DNA from: Amaranthus tricolor
Lineage: Eukaryota; Streptophyta; Magnoliopsida; Caryophyllales; Amaranthaceae
Assembly: GCF_026212465.1 (NCBI RefSeq)
Contig: NC_080056.1
Coordinates: forward strand, 7,906,517 to 7,970,516
Reading direction: 5' to 3'
Length of the DNA stretch: 64,000 bases
Both the position numbers and the translations under genes were made by a program. Below the pieces are notes generated by a model. The model had not been told where the DNA came from. It saw only the letters and a program-made list of their open reading frames with translations, and searched no databases. This document shows positions 53,656 to 64,000 of the stretch, piece after piece. Within the stretch, counting starts at the first letter, position 1, and each line of letters begins with the position of its first letter.

Positions 53656-55257
53656 CATTACAAAAAAAAAATATGACCGTAAAAAAAATGAACAAATGCT
53701 TATCGCACTTTTTAAAAAATACAACGATTTAGTGACGGTAAAATATTCCTTAGTTATAGATGTTAAAATGGAGACAATTTGGCAATCACACAAGTCGTCG
53801 CGCATTTCTAAAATTTTATTCTTTTATTCAAAAAAAAATTAGCGACGACTTGGCTATAGTCTCACGCCGTCGTCAGTCGGGGCGACCACCTGGTATCATA
53901 ACCTGCTCTTTGCCATTTATTTTCTACAAAAATCATTTTAAAAATATTTTCTTTATTTATTTATTTTTTAAAAATAGTGACGTCATGGCTAGGTGGTCAC
54001 AATTTTCTTTTAATTAAAATTTTTTCATTTTAAAAAAAATTATTTATTTATTTTTTTAAAAAAAATTGTGATAACCTGGCTACGACGCCAGGTCGTCACC
54101 ATTTTCATTGTTTAAAATTTTTTTAAATCTTTTTATAAAGATTTTATTTTAAAAAAATATAGCTACGAATAGGGGTCGTAGCCACGCCATCGCCATCTTT
54201 GGTGCGGTTGTCATGCCATTGTCAGGTAGTCGTCATTCTTGGTGTAGTTGTCAGGTTCAAACATTGTCTATAAAAAGAACTCATGTCTCCATTCACAACT
54301 TCATTTTTGATTTTCTCATCTCCCAATTCTCAACTTCCATTTCTTATTTCTCATCTCTAATTTTGGATTTTTTAACTCTTATCTTTCTTTCGGATTTCTC
54401 AAGACGTTTTCTCATTTTGGATTATTCAAGAACAAATTCATTGTTAATAATAGGGCAAAAATAGAAGAAAAGTTTTTTATTTAAATTTGTATAATCTATA
54501 TTAAGTACTACTCCATCCATTTCATATCTTCTTCTCAAATAGAAATTTACGAATTTTAGTGTCAAACTTTTACTATAATTTCTCATTGATAATAAGAAAA
54601 AATATATTGATGTTGGATCTTGTTAGATTCATCTCAATATATATACATTCTAAATATCAACTTTCTAGAATTTTTAATAACTCACAATTAAAATTATTTG
54701 ATTTTAAAGTTTGCACTAATCTGCAAAAAAGCAAATAGGAAGAACATTTGAAAACAGGGGATGTAATAATATTTAAACTAAATAGATGTAAATATTAATA
54801 AATTAAATATTTAATAATAAATTAATAAATACAGTTATGGTAAATAATATTAACATATTTATAAAAATAAATGATAATAATAAAAATAATTTTTATAAAA
54901 ATATATAATATTAATATTCATAATAAATAATATTAATGTTTATTATAAAATTAATTAATACATTAACAATTAAAACGTATGAATTAAATTCATGGGACAA
55001 AATTATATTTTAAATTTTTTTTGAAAAGGGCGACGACCTAGGATCATCATTCATCACTAATTTTTTTTCATGAAATTATTGAAAGATGGCGACAAGATGG
55101 GTCATTGCCTGTTTGGACAATGTCGTGCATAGCATTGCGTTTTAATTTAGCGTTCACTTAAAATGGCGACCAGGGAAAAGACTATCACCCAACCGTCACT
55201 AAAGCGTCCGCTAGGCGGCGATATTGTGTCTTCGATATTTGTGTGTGTTTTGTAGTG
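53656..55257. mobile_element. Probable non-autonomous CACTA (En/Spm) element
   Basis: The left end reads CATTACAAAAAAAAA, one base off CACTACAAAA. The right end, inverted, reads CACTACAAAACACACAC. Both subterminal regions are packed with direct and inverted GGCGAC / GTCGTC / CGACGACC words (53795-54250 on the left, 55025-55220 on the right), as expected for CACTA transposase-binding repeats. The middle is very AT-rich and non-coding. No exact 3-bp target duplication was found (ATT left, AAT right). Confidence 0.65.
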
Positions 55258-57250
55258 AATATTTATATTGTTTCACCTTGATTAAATAATAAAAAATATT
55301 TTTAATAAATAAATTTTAAATTAGATGAATTTAACTTTAAAATAAGTTAGACAAAAGTTTCTATAATTAGATTTTAAAAATTGATTTCTAGATTTACACA
55401 CTATGTTTTATTTTATTTAATTAGCCTTTTTAATAAATAAATTTTAAATCAGATGAATTTAACTTTAAAATCAGTTGAATAAAAAGTTTCTATAATTAGA
55501 TTTTTAAAATTGATTTTTAGATTTATACACTACTTTTTATTTTATTTAATTAGTCTGCACTAAACTATTAATTTTGTGAATTAACATCTATATAAAGAAC
55601 TATACAACAAATAAAAACATGCAACACTTTGAGCCAATCAAATAAATCAAGCTAACTAACCAACATTAATAAACATGAATCAGTGTCAGACTTTCTAATA
55701 TCAAAATCCAAAAATTCCTAATCAGTAACCGTGTTTTGTAAATCATCACAAAAAAACAAATAATAATAATAAAATAAACAAAATTAAAAAAGATAAATTG
55801 TAATAACAAAATTCTCATCCTATCAAATCGTACTTCATAAAGATGATTTGTTAACCTTACAAATAACTTTTATTTATAAGACCTTCTCTATCAATTACCA
55901 GGCCCGGCTATTAAGCTGTGCAATCTGGAACATCGCACGGGGCCTGAAGCATAATTGTCGAAACTAGGGGCCTCCAAATAATGTATATAATACATAGTTA
56001 GTTAGGACTAGCGTCATTAATAATTGTGGCTCAGTGGCAAATGGTAATGCGTGTGGCGTGCCGTTTGATTTAATGAGGGTTGAGGGATCGAAACCTACTA
56101 GCTAGGATCTCTTTAGTTCTTTTTTGTTTTATTTTTAGACAAATTATTTTCTTATTTATAAATAGAAAAATAATGCCAATTGAATAAATTTTTTATTTTT
56201 AAAAATAATTTCCATCTTACAAAATTGCTATTTCTTTTCAAAGTTTTTTTTTATTTAGTTTACATGCTCCTATATGTTTATTATTTTGATGTGGTTAAAG
56301 ATTTATATTTCTTATATGGTGAATATATTACAAACAAAAACATGTGACATGTTGATACTAACAAAAAATTGATTCTTTTTCGTAATTAATAGGTGGTGTT
56401 GACAAACCAAATGAATTTTCAAGTAGTTTTTGAAAAAAATAAAAAATTTATCAGGAATAATATAATATTTTGCTAGTTTCCTACAATGATACCAATTTTT
56501 GATCATCCATGAATAATACCAACTTAGGAGTGTTTTCCTAGAACATTACTAACATGTTAAAAATCATACCATCACTAACATGTTAAAAATCATACTATAT
56601 GAGATTATATGACAAAAAAAATTAGTAAAGTAATTAATAAACTAAAGTTGATATAATTCTAGGAACAAAAACCCTTAGGTTGGTATTATTCATTGTTAAT
56701 CAAAAGTTAGTATTATTATAGGAAAATTAACAAAATGTTATATTATATTCACGGTAATTTTTCCAAAAAATATTGTTAAAGATACTTTCTAACAAAAACT
56801 TAATCTTTGTAAGTATTTTTGACAAAAAATTTATTCAAGATAGTTGATGATAGAAACCAATTTTCATAGGTAATTTTTGACTAATTTTAATTTTTATTAT
56901 TGTTACATAACATTATTATCTTATAGATGGTTTTTTTTTTAAAAAAAAATTGTAATAGAACAAGGAGATTTTTTTCTAAATATAAGTACAAATATTGAAA
57001 TTAATAGTCACTAGATTATTCCACATTAAATGGAGAATGGACCCATTTTTTTTAGTACGGGGTCTTTATTTTCTTTGAGACGGCCTTAAAGTTAAAATTA
57101 AGATATATTAATTAATGATTATTCACTAAGCATATCATTTTTTTTTTGGAAAACTAGGACTATCACTTATAAATTAAATAATTTTTATTTGCTAATAGAA
57201 AAATCACTTGACGCAATTTTTTCAAAAGAAAACTAAAGACTCACATAATT
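55258..57250. other. Intergenic; includes a tRNA-like SINE candidate
   Basis: A near-direct repeat of about 130 bp occurs at 55315-55420 and 55435-55560 (AAATAAATTTTAAATYAGATG). 55900-55990 is a dispersed CCGGCTATTAAGCTGTG / GGGGCCTGAAGC segment. 56026-56105 is SINE-like (separate entry). The rest is AT-rich, with no gene. Confidence 0.5.
56026..56105 (+). mobile_element. SINE-like, tRNA-derived sequence
   Basis: TGGCTCAGTGG matches a pol III A box. GGATCGAAACC, about 55 bases on, matches a degenerate B box, with GCGTGTGGCGTGCCG between them. This spacing and wording are typical of the tRNA-related head of plant SINEs. No tail or target duplication was resolved. Confidence 0.5.
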
Positions 57251-60200
57251 TCATCCTGATGTATAAGCTGGTCTACGAGGAGGTAGCTGTTGGTGAGGTG
57301 TTCTCTGTTAAAAGAAAACAACATTTTTGAATTTAATTAAAAATTTTTAAGTAAAATTTAATTGTAATTCAAATTTTATAAACGGAATAAATATAGTCGG
57401 TAAATAAATACAGTCACAATTTAATTAAATGGGTTTATAAAAATAATACCTGCAATTTAGGACGTAGCGACTCCACAGCTACTGTTGTTTTTTGGTTCAT
57501 TGCTCCTTGCTGAAATAATTATAATTAAAATTTAAAATTATCTTTCAAAATCTTATTAGATTGAATTGAACCCAGTTGAAATTTGATTTAGAAAATCACT
57601 AAATGTACCTTGCAAAGAGCCCAATCCGCTGAATCAAAAAAAGCTCGCTCATGGTCCTGTTTCAACATATAAATTATTCACAAATTAATGAAAAATAATA
57701 CTCTTTTGTCCCTTCATGTTCGTCAGTGAAAGTAATATGTTGTGAGTGAAAATGTCACTTTTAATTGCAAAATTAAAGAGACAGAAAAAACATAAATAAG
57801 GTGAATGGTAATATGTTATTAGGTTAGATGGAAAATCATGCAAATAATAGACCAATATTAAAGAATATATATGGTCGGATAAAATAAATCAAAGGAATAT
57901 ACAATAACTGATCATGCTTTATTTAATTAATTAAAAAATAAATCAAATGACTTAGATTTTTTCTTAGAATAATGAACAGTTGAGATTGCATAATTGTGGT
58001 GGCTGAATTTAAAAGTCAACCACTATAGAATTACCCTACTTATTGGTCAATTATATTCTACAAATGGACAAAACTATTAAATTAAATTACATTATTATTT
58101 ATTTATTTATTGTTTGTGTGTAAAAAAAAAAAACCCTTTTTGCAATACTTTTGAGAAATGAATATGACTTTACTTTCCTACTTTAAAATTTTAAATTGTT
58201 GAGAGGATGAAGTGACCTTTTGGATATGAAATGTTACATTAAAGAACCTTAAACCACCTTTTGTCCTTGATGATTATAAATAATGTTCCACTCTTAAGTC
58301 TTAATTGGTTTAGAAATGAATGCAACGTAAAAGTATTTACCTTAGAGATTAAGGGCTTCTTTTTGGGCACAAGTCCTCCATATTTCTTATCATTAGATGA
58401 AGACTGCAAACCAATAAACAAAGCATTACTATGTATCATATATACTCTAAAAACAACTCTATAATAAGCTTAAGAGATAATTAATCTCATATAAAATGGA
58501 ATAAATTGAAATTACTTCACTTCCCTCATTTTATTACTCATTTCTCAATCTCCTATTATATATACTCAATTACATAATGAAACTTTTATAAAAGCACCCA
58601 CACAAGATCCAAATCTTCACTAGCTAATTAAAACAAATTTGTTCAACCTCTAGTCTTGTTTACCGTTGGAATGATTTGTTTCGTATCAATAAATTATAGA
58701 TGGTGTGCACACTTTATAATTCATTGAAGTTCTTCTTCCTCCCATAGCCATAAGATTTTGGGATAGTATCTCATTGGATTATAAAGTGTATTCAAGTCGA
58801 GTTTCCATTATTATATGCTGGCATTGACAATAATTCAACTCACTTTAACATTTACATATAACTTTTTAAAATTTTAAACAATATCTTTCTGATTTTGACT
58901 AATATTTCTCAATTCTAGATATTCATAAGTTTGGAAAGTGTAAACTAGTTTTGAATGATTTGACCTTGGCTAGCTCATCCTAGATGAGAATTCAAAGTTT
59001 CAACGATTAAATTGCCTATTTTGATCAGAGGTCAAACTTAGTTTATCACTTTTCTTCTTTGAATGAGAATAAGAGAAAACAAAAGAAATACATATATAAG
59101 AATTCTTAACAAATAGTAGCGTTTTAGATTGTTAACTAATCAAAAAAATTCATCAAAAGAACCTCCAAGGTTAATAACTAATAAGAATCTAATAAAATAT
59201 TTTTTATCTCATAAAATTTACATTACTTTTATTTTAATTGGTTGCACTAGATTAAATAAGACAAGACCCTAAGAGAAATGTAAATGGAAATTGCCGACTG
59301 ATTGAGACTATTGAAAGAGGATCTTAATAAAATCAAGTAGTCATGATTTTAATGAGTTTAAATGATGGTTTTTCTTTTCTTTTTAAGTGGTGATGGTTTG
59401 TTTAAATAGTACCACAATCTTTTTAAATTGTTGTGTATGTGTTGTCTCCATCAAAATGGTTAAACACGGGGACTGACCACAATACTAGTTGGACCCGACT
59501 ACATGTGAATATTCATCCTACTGCCGTGGACTGTGGGTTGCGGCTGCCTTTCTTCGTCAACATGGGTTCACTTAGCTTCCATAATTTATTAACATTAAAT
59601 TACTACTTATAAATAAGCTCAAATTATTAACATTAAATTACTACTTCATTTATTTAGATCCATACAATGAGGTGATTCATATTCTATTTGTTTTTTTGAC
59701 TTTGCTACACAATATAAAAATATAAAAATATAAACTTGAACAAGACGTTTTATTATGAGACTCTTAATTTGGGCCGACTCAATTCACGCGTGTAACAACA
59801 TTTTAATTTTCTAAGTATTTATCAATTTTGACTTTAAAGGTATCAATTTGAATATTGATACCTTTAAGGTCAAAATTGATACCTTTAACATCAAAATTGA
59901 AAAATGCACAAAAAATTAAAAAAATGACCAAATTGTTACATGCGCGAATTAGGCCGACCCAAATTAACAGTCTCATTATGAAGTCGTCTCGTCCATGACC
60001 AGCTGATATAAAAAATTAAAAATTTTCATTTTGATTTTCATAATAAAGTTAAAGCCACATAAGAGTATTTCTTAATGTCTAGTCCTAGATAAGTGGCGGC
60101 ATGATATATGCGTTCATTTAACTACTCCCTCTTTATTATTGGATTAAATCAAATAGAAAGACAATAATTTTTAAGGAAAGTGAGAAATTGTATAAATATG

Positions 60201-63145
60201 ATATTAAATAGAGAGATTGAATAAATTGTCAAAATGATATTAAAAAATAGTTTAAATATATAGATGAGATGGGCAGAAGAGACTGAGGTAAAAAAGACAA
60301 ACCAATCCAAGTGTGAAAATATCTATCATCACAATGATTATAAATACAATTTTCCGCTTCTGGAAATTTCAATTAATTAATTATCAAGATTACTATATTT
60401 ACTAATGAAGAAAGTAAACCCTTGCCCCTTTTTTTTCACTAAAAAAACCCTAGTCTTCATGGTTAATTTTGGAGCTATTATTAATTTTATGGTTAATGGT
60501 AATCGCTTCAATATTTTTATTTTTGGTTTTTTCATTTTTAGTTACAAATAAAATTCATTTTTCTATATATATAGAGTTATTCTATTAATGTATTAGATTC
60601 GATCTACTCATATATTGGGTTTTAGAGTCTCTCATGGTGAGAGTTTGAAGCCTTGCTATCAATTCGACGGTAAAAAGGTATATAACGTCATCACGGGTGT
60701 CAATTCTGCTAATACAATTACTATTATCAAACTTATCACTATTTCAAAGCGACACTAGATCTGAAGACTCCCTCTGAGGAGACTTTATCAAACAGCGATG
60801 TAATAGAGGGAATATTTCAGTGTTAGATCTCTTTTATAATGATCGTAACTTTTTCTATATAAAAATTTGTTTGTTTAAAATTGTTATGCATTTGATTTAT
60901 TATTGACGGAGGACATTTTTATCAATGAATTATTAGAGTTCTTTAAAAAAATTATTTACTAATGAAAATATTATAGCTTTACAAATGGATTTTCTGAAAG
61001 AAAAAATACAATCTTATGGGTATTATTATTAAAGTAAGAGAACAAATCATCACACATTCTTCCTTTAAATAGTTCTCATTTGTAAGATTTATTGTAGCAC
61101 TATTCTCGTCTCTACTCATGCATAGAAGATATTCTAGAGCATATCTTAATATCCTTCCCAATACTCCCTTTGTCCCCTTAAATTAAGATCAAAGAGAAAG
61201 TAGAATATTTTATAAGAAAAAATTAAATATTTATCAATAAATAAATAGAAAAATTGATGTATAAATAATATTTAAAAGAGAGTTAGAATATATAGATGAG
61301 ATTAAAAGAAAGTTGTGGATCCATTTCTAAAAATAATAATAATGCAAAATAAGATGGACAACTTAAAATAAAAAATAATGCTAAATGAGATAAACGAATG
61401 GAGCGTACCTCTAGACTAATTTCTATATATAGTATTATCAATTACTATTCTTTCCTTTTTGAATTGCATCAAAAAGAAATGAGTTTATTTTTAAGAAAGT
61501 AGTAATAAATTAAAAGAGAGAATGATTTGTGTGGATGAAATTAAAAGAGAATTAAAATGTATGGATGAAATTAAAAGAAAGTTGTGGGCTATTGTCCAAA
61601 TATAGAAATGATGCAAATTAAGTGGGACAGACTAAAATGAAAAATAATACAAATTCATTGGGACGAGGGAGTATTTAAAACTTTTATTTGTTCCATTTCA
61701 TCTGAAAGAGTGGCATTACAAAATACAATATGCAACAAAGTCATGAAATGAACCTCATCAATAAAGAAAAGTGAAAGATTGTGAAATTTTTATGTAGATT
61801 TAAAAGGGAAAGAAAGAAGACAAAGATAAATTGGACGACAAAAGTAAATAAAAACAATAGATATCTAAGAAATTTATATGTTGAGGATCATAAGAGCTAT
61901 TGTTAGGCCCCATAATTCGTCACATAATTATCTTGTAGATTTACTTATTTGGACACTGTAACAGGATACTTGTAGGCTCGGATCCACATACTTACGGGTA
62001 ATAAGCATTGATTTGCTTACACACTTGATTAAATTTACTATTTTCCAAAACTATATGGCATTAAGAGGATTATCCAATAAATAGTATATTCTATATAAAA
62101 TTCACGCCCTACTATTTTTATGATGTAAAATCTTCCTGATATATATAGTTATTTCGACAACTATATTAATATATTATTAGTTCATGCAATACACCATAAT
62201 TAATGGGACAAAATAGTTTGACATTATTGCTTATTGTTTGTATTATCATACTCATTTTGTGCATGTATCAATTATGTATCACGGTGACGTACCCAATAGT
62301 TGAAATATTCCAATTCAAACATAAATGAAATGAGGTAATTAAGATATGATAAAATTTATCCATATTTGAATGTAATGCCAAGTGTAGAGAATTCATCAAA
62401 GATTATGCAAAGTATAGAACTAGTCATTCTACTAAAAGTAACCTATAAAGATCATGTTTGGTTGTTGGTTTCACCTAATAGGAAAAACCATAATTATGAT
62501 GTGCATGACTATTTTTTCATCCAATTTTTATTAAATTACAAATTCTTAAACCATGGTAATCAACCATGAATCTAGTTTTGATTCCATAATGCAATAATTT
62601 TTTAAAAAGGATCGCATAAGAGGAGTGAGAAAGAAAAAAGGTAAGAGAAAAATAATACTCTCTGTGCTTCTAAAATAACGTCATTTAACATAAAAAGCTT
62701 TTGCTTATTTAAGTCAAATTGTGTTATCTTAAAAGAATATATAGAGAAAGTAAATGGCAATTATTTATATAATTAAATTTCATGAAAACATAAATAAGAG
62801 AAAAAGTTACCAAATAAAACAAATGAAGAATTTAATTTGAATATAAGAAAAGAATTAAGATATTTCAATGTAATAGGAGTAAATATTATTCAAAGCTATA
62901 ATTCATAATATGCTCGAGTATACATAAAGCAGGTGGTAGAAGATTTTTTTTATAGAACAATCGATAACCAAAATCTAATCTAAAATATAAAAAACGTATA
63001 GGATAATAAAATTATTTGCTTCGCCCCTAATTAATAATCATTCAAGTAATAAAAGAAATTAAAAAAAATGAAGAAAATTGTAATTTACCTCATCTATTTC
63101 TTGTGAAGATAAATAGTGTTCACCTTCATTACTATAATTCGCCAT
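57251..63145 (-). CDS. Endosulfine/ARPP19-family protein (five small exons)
   Basis: Endosulfines, once phosphorylated by Greatwall-type kinases, inhibit PP2A-B55 in other eukaryotes; plants have short homologues. Exons in transcript order: 63089-63145, 58341-58403, 57609-57656, 57450-57509 and 57251-57304, giving 93 residues. Exon lengths are 57, 63, 48, 60 and 54, all phase 0 with GT-AG borders. Signatures in order: acidic start MANYSNEGEHYLSSQEIDE, KKYGGLVPKKKPLISK (25-40), DHERAFFDSADWALCKQG with the presumed phosphoserine Ser49, then ESLRPKLQ and TPHQQ. These blocks are the conserved plant endosulfine core. Intron 1 is 4685 bp and contains retroelement and MITE debris; the other introns are short. 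The start is the only ATG at the head of exon 1, and an acceptor-like TTTGAAACAG 14 bases upstream suggests a leader intron. The exons are too short to stand out in simple open-frame scans. Confidence 0.88.
58670..58855 (+). mobile_element. LTR-like fragment in endosulfine intron 1
   Basis: Homologous to 51755-52105 but uninterrupted: GGTGTGCACACTTTATAATT, TTCTTCTTCCTCCCATAGCC and TTATATGCTGGCATTGACAA appear in the same order. It serves as an empty-site reference for the hAT MITE at 51817. Confidence 0.65.
59742..59999. mobile_element. 258-bp fold-back element
   Basis: The whole element is a palindrome. The outer arms ATTATGAGACTCTTAATTTG and AATGAGACTGTTAATTTGGG (inverted) match, through CACGCGTGTAACAA / CGCGCATGTAACAA. 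The centre is a near-perfect 25-bp hairpin (CAATTTTGACTTTAAAGGTA paired with TACCTTTAAGGTCAAAATTG). It lies in endosulfine intron 1. Confidence 0.8.
61164..61405. mobile_element. Possible Stowaway MITE
   Basis: CTCCCTTTGTCCCC after TA on the left, and CGCTCCATTCG (inverted) before TA on the right. The arms are decayed. Similar ACTCCCTC / GGGACGAGGGAGTA ends occur at 60125, 61620-61673, 57700 and 62650, so this family is frequent in the right part of the window. Confidence 0.4.
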
Positions 63146-64000
63146 TTATCAGCCTCCCCTGTTTCAAAACCATGGCGCATTCCCATTAGAGCTGACAGGA
63201 GAAGGGCAAAACAGAGAAACAAGGAAATAATATACTACACTTAATAATTTATTTAATTATATCAAATAAAAATATAAATTTAATAAATAAATAAATATAC
63301 AAACAAATAAATAAATAAATAAATTTGGTTGTGTAAGTAACCTTGAAAGTGTTTGTGAAAGCTGGGAGCCAAAATCGAGAAAGATTAACAAGAAAGGGAG
63401 GTGATATAAGTGGCAAACAAAAAACCTGTGACTTGTGGTATTAAATAGCACAACTCAATCCGAATAAAGAAGAATCTAAAATAATAAAGTTATAGATTTA
63501 AATAAATAAAATATTCACTCCATCCCCCAACGTTTATAAATTATTTCCTTAGTTTTGAAAAAAAGTTAAATTTTTTATTTTTATGAAATGTAAAAATATA
63601 TACGTTATAAAACCCTAATAAATTATAAATATTTAAAAAGATTGGGTATGATATTTGGTGTAGTATGCTATTCATATGTGTATTTTTTAATTGGGTTTAG
63701 GTCTTATGTATGGGGGTTTGGTATCAAACATTACCTTGTATTAGAATAAAGGAGGAAGGGAAGATGCAAAGGCAAAGGTAAAGGAAAAGACTAGTAGAGA
63801 TAAACATTGAGAGATGTTTGGGAGGGAATCAAGAAAAAGATGGAGTGTGATGGTTAGAAAAGAAGATACGTCAACATGTAATTACAATTACAATTTCAAA
63901 ATACTCATGCATTAAGCATTCTTCATTTAGGAACATTAATTTTAGACAATTAGGTTTGAATTTGGTGTCTTTTTAGGAATTTAACGTTAAATTTTATCAG
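63146..64000. other. Endosulfine upstream region and window end
   Basis: Should hold the endosulfine promoter and leader. No clear TATA box was identified. A simple AAAT-type repeat lies at 63280-63325. No other gene is seen. Confidence 0.45.

Noticed and set aside
54213..54464. 83-codon frame inside the CACTA-like element
   Set aside because: Starts in subterminal repeats and continues through Ser/Phe-rich low-complexity sequence; no transposase similarity.
56026..56105. A functional tRNA gene
   Set aside because: A- and B-box-like words are present, but no cloverleaf with a credible acceptor stem or anticodon arm could be drawn; a SINE head fits better.

Overview
This window is nuclear DNA from a flowering plant, almost certainly a eudicot. 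It is A+T-rich. Its genes have GT-AG introns and belong to plant families: importin-alpha, a FAR1-related protein, two TBL/PMR5 acetyltransferase-type genes, a KDEL-tailed papain-like protease and a plant endosulfine. Between and inside them lies a dense population of plant transposons. Copies of a repeat carrying GAGACGGTCTC and AGTGATCAC words recur throughout. I associate such words with Caryophyllales, but that is memory only and the order cannot be fixed from this window.

Layout. (1) 1-1302: a dispersed repeat present as a full copy plus a truncated tandem copy. (2) 5345-19207, minus: a ten-exon importin-alpha gene of 512 predicted residues with several changed NLS-groove residues. Its introns hold a rearranged Ty1-copia fragment, a dead hAT transposase, a 231-bp tandem repeat and a CAGATC/TTA/TAA array. 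(3) 20877-21866: a non-autonomous Harbinger-like element with a TTA duplication. (4) 22328-27080: a complete-looking Mutator-like element (MULE) with 129-bp terminal inverted repeats, a full transposase of 1020 residues and a convergent GRF zinc-finger gene broken by one stop codon. (5) 27754-33600, minus: FRS11, a transposase-derived transcription factor, with a long intron in its 5' UTR. (6) 35830-39198 plus and 40809-45068 minus: two convergent TBL genes. (7) 48793-52472, plus: a KDEL-tailed cysteine endopeptidase. (8) 53656-55257: a probable non-autonomous CACTA element. (9) 57251-63145, minus: a 93-residue endosulfine in five tiny exons, split by an intron of about 4.7 kb.

The genes do not form an operon or an obvious pathway cluster. 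The two TBL genes are an inverted duplicate pair. The window also gives a clear record of transposon activity: a 9-bp duplication around a Mutator MITE, an 8-bp duplication around a hAT MITE nested in a retroelement whose uninterrupted relative lies 7 kb away, TAA duplications around two Harbinger MITEs, and related small LTR elements (TRIM-like) in introns of three neighbouring genes. I did not find a new defence or mobile system. The most unusual items are the divergent importin-alpha, the intact MULE next to its domesticated relative FRS11, the endosulfine gene whose exons are all multiples of three, and the symmetric repeat hairpin at 17.6-18.1 kb.
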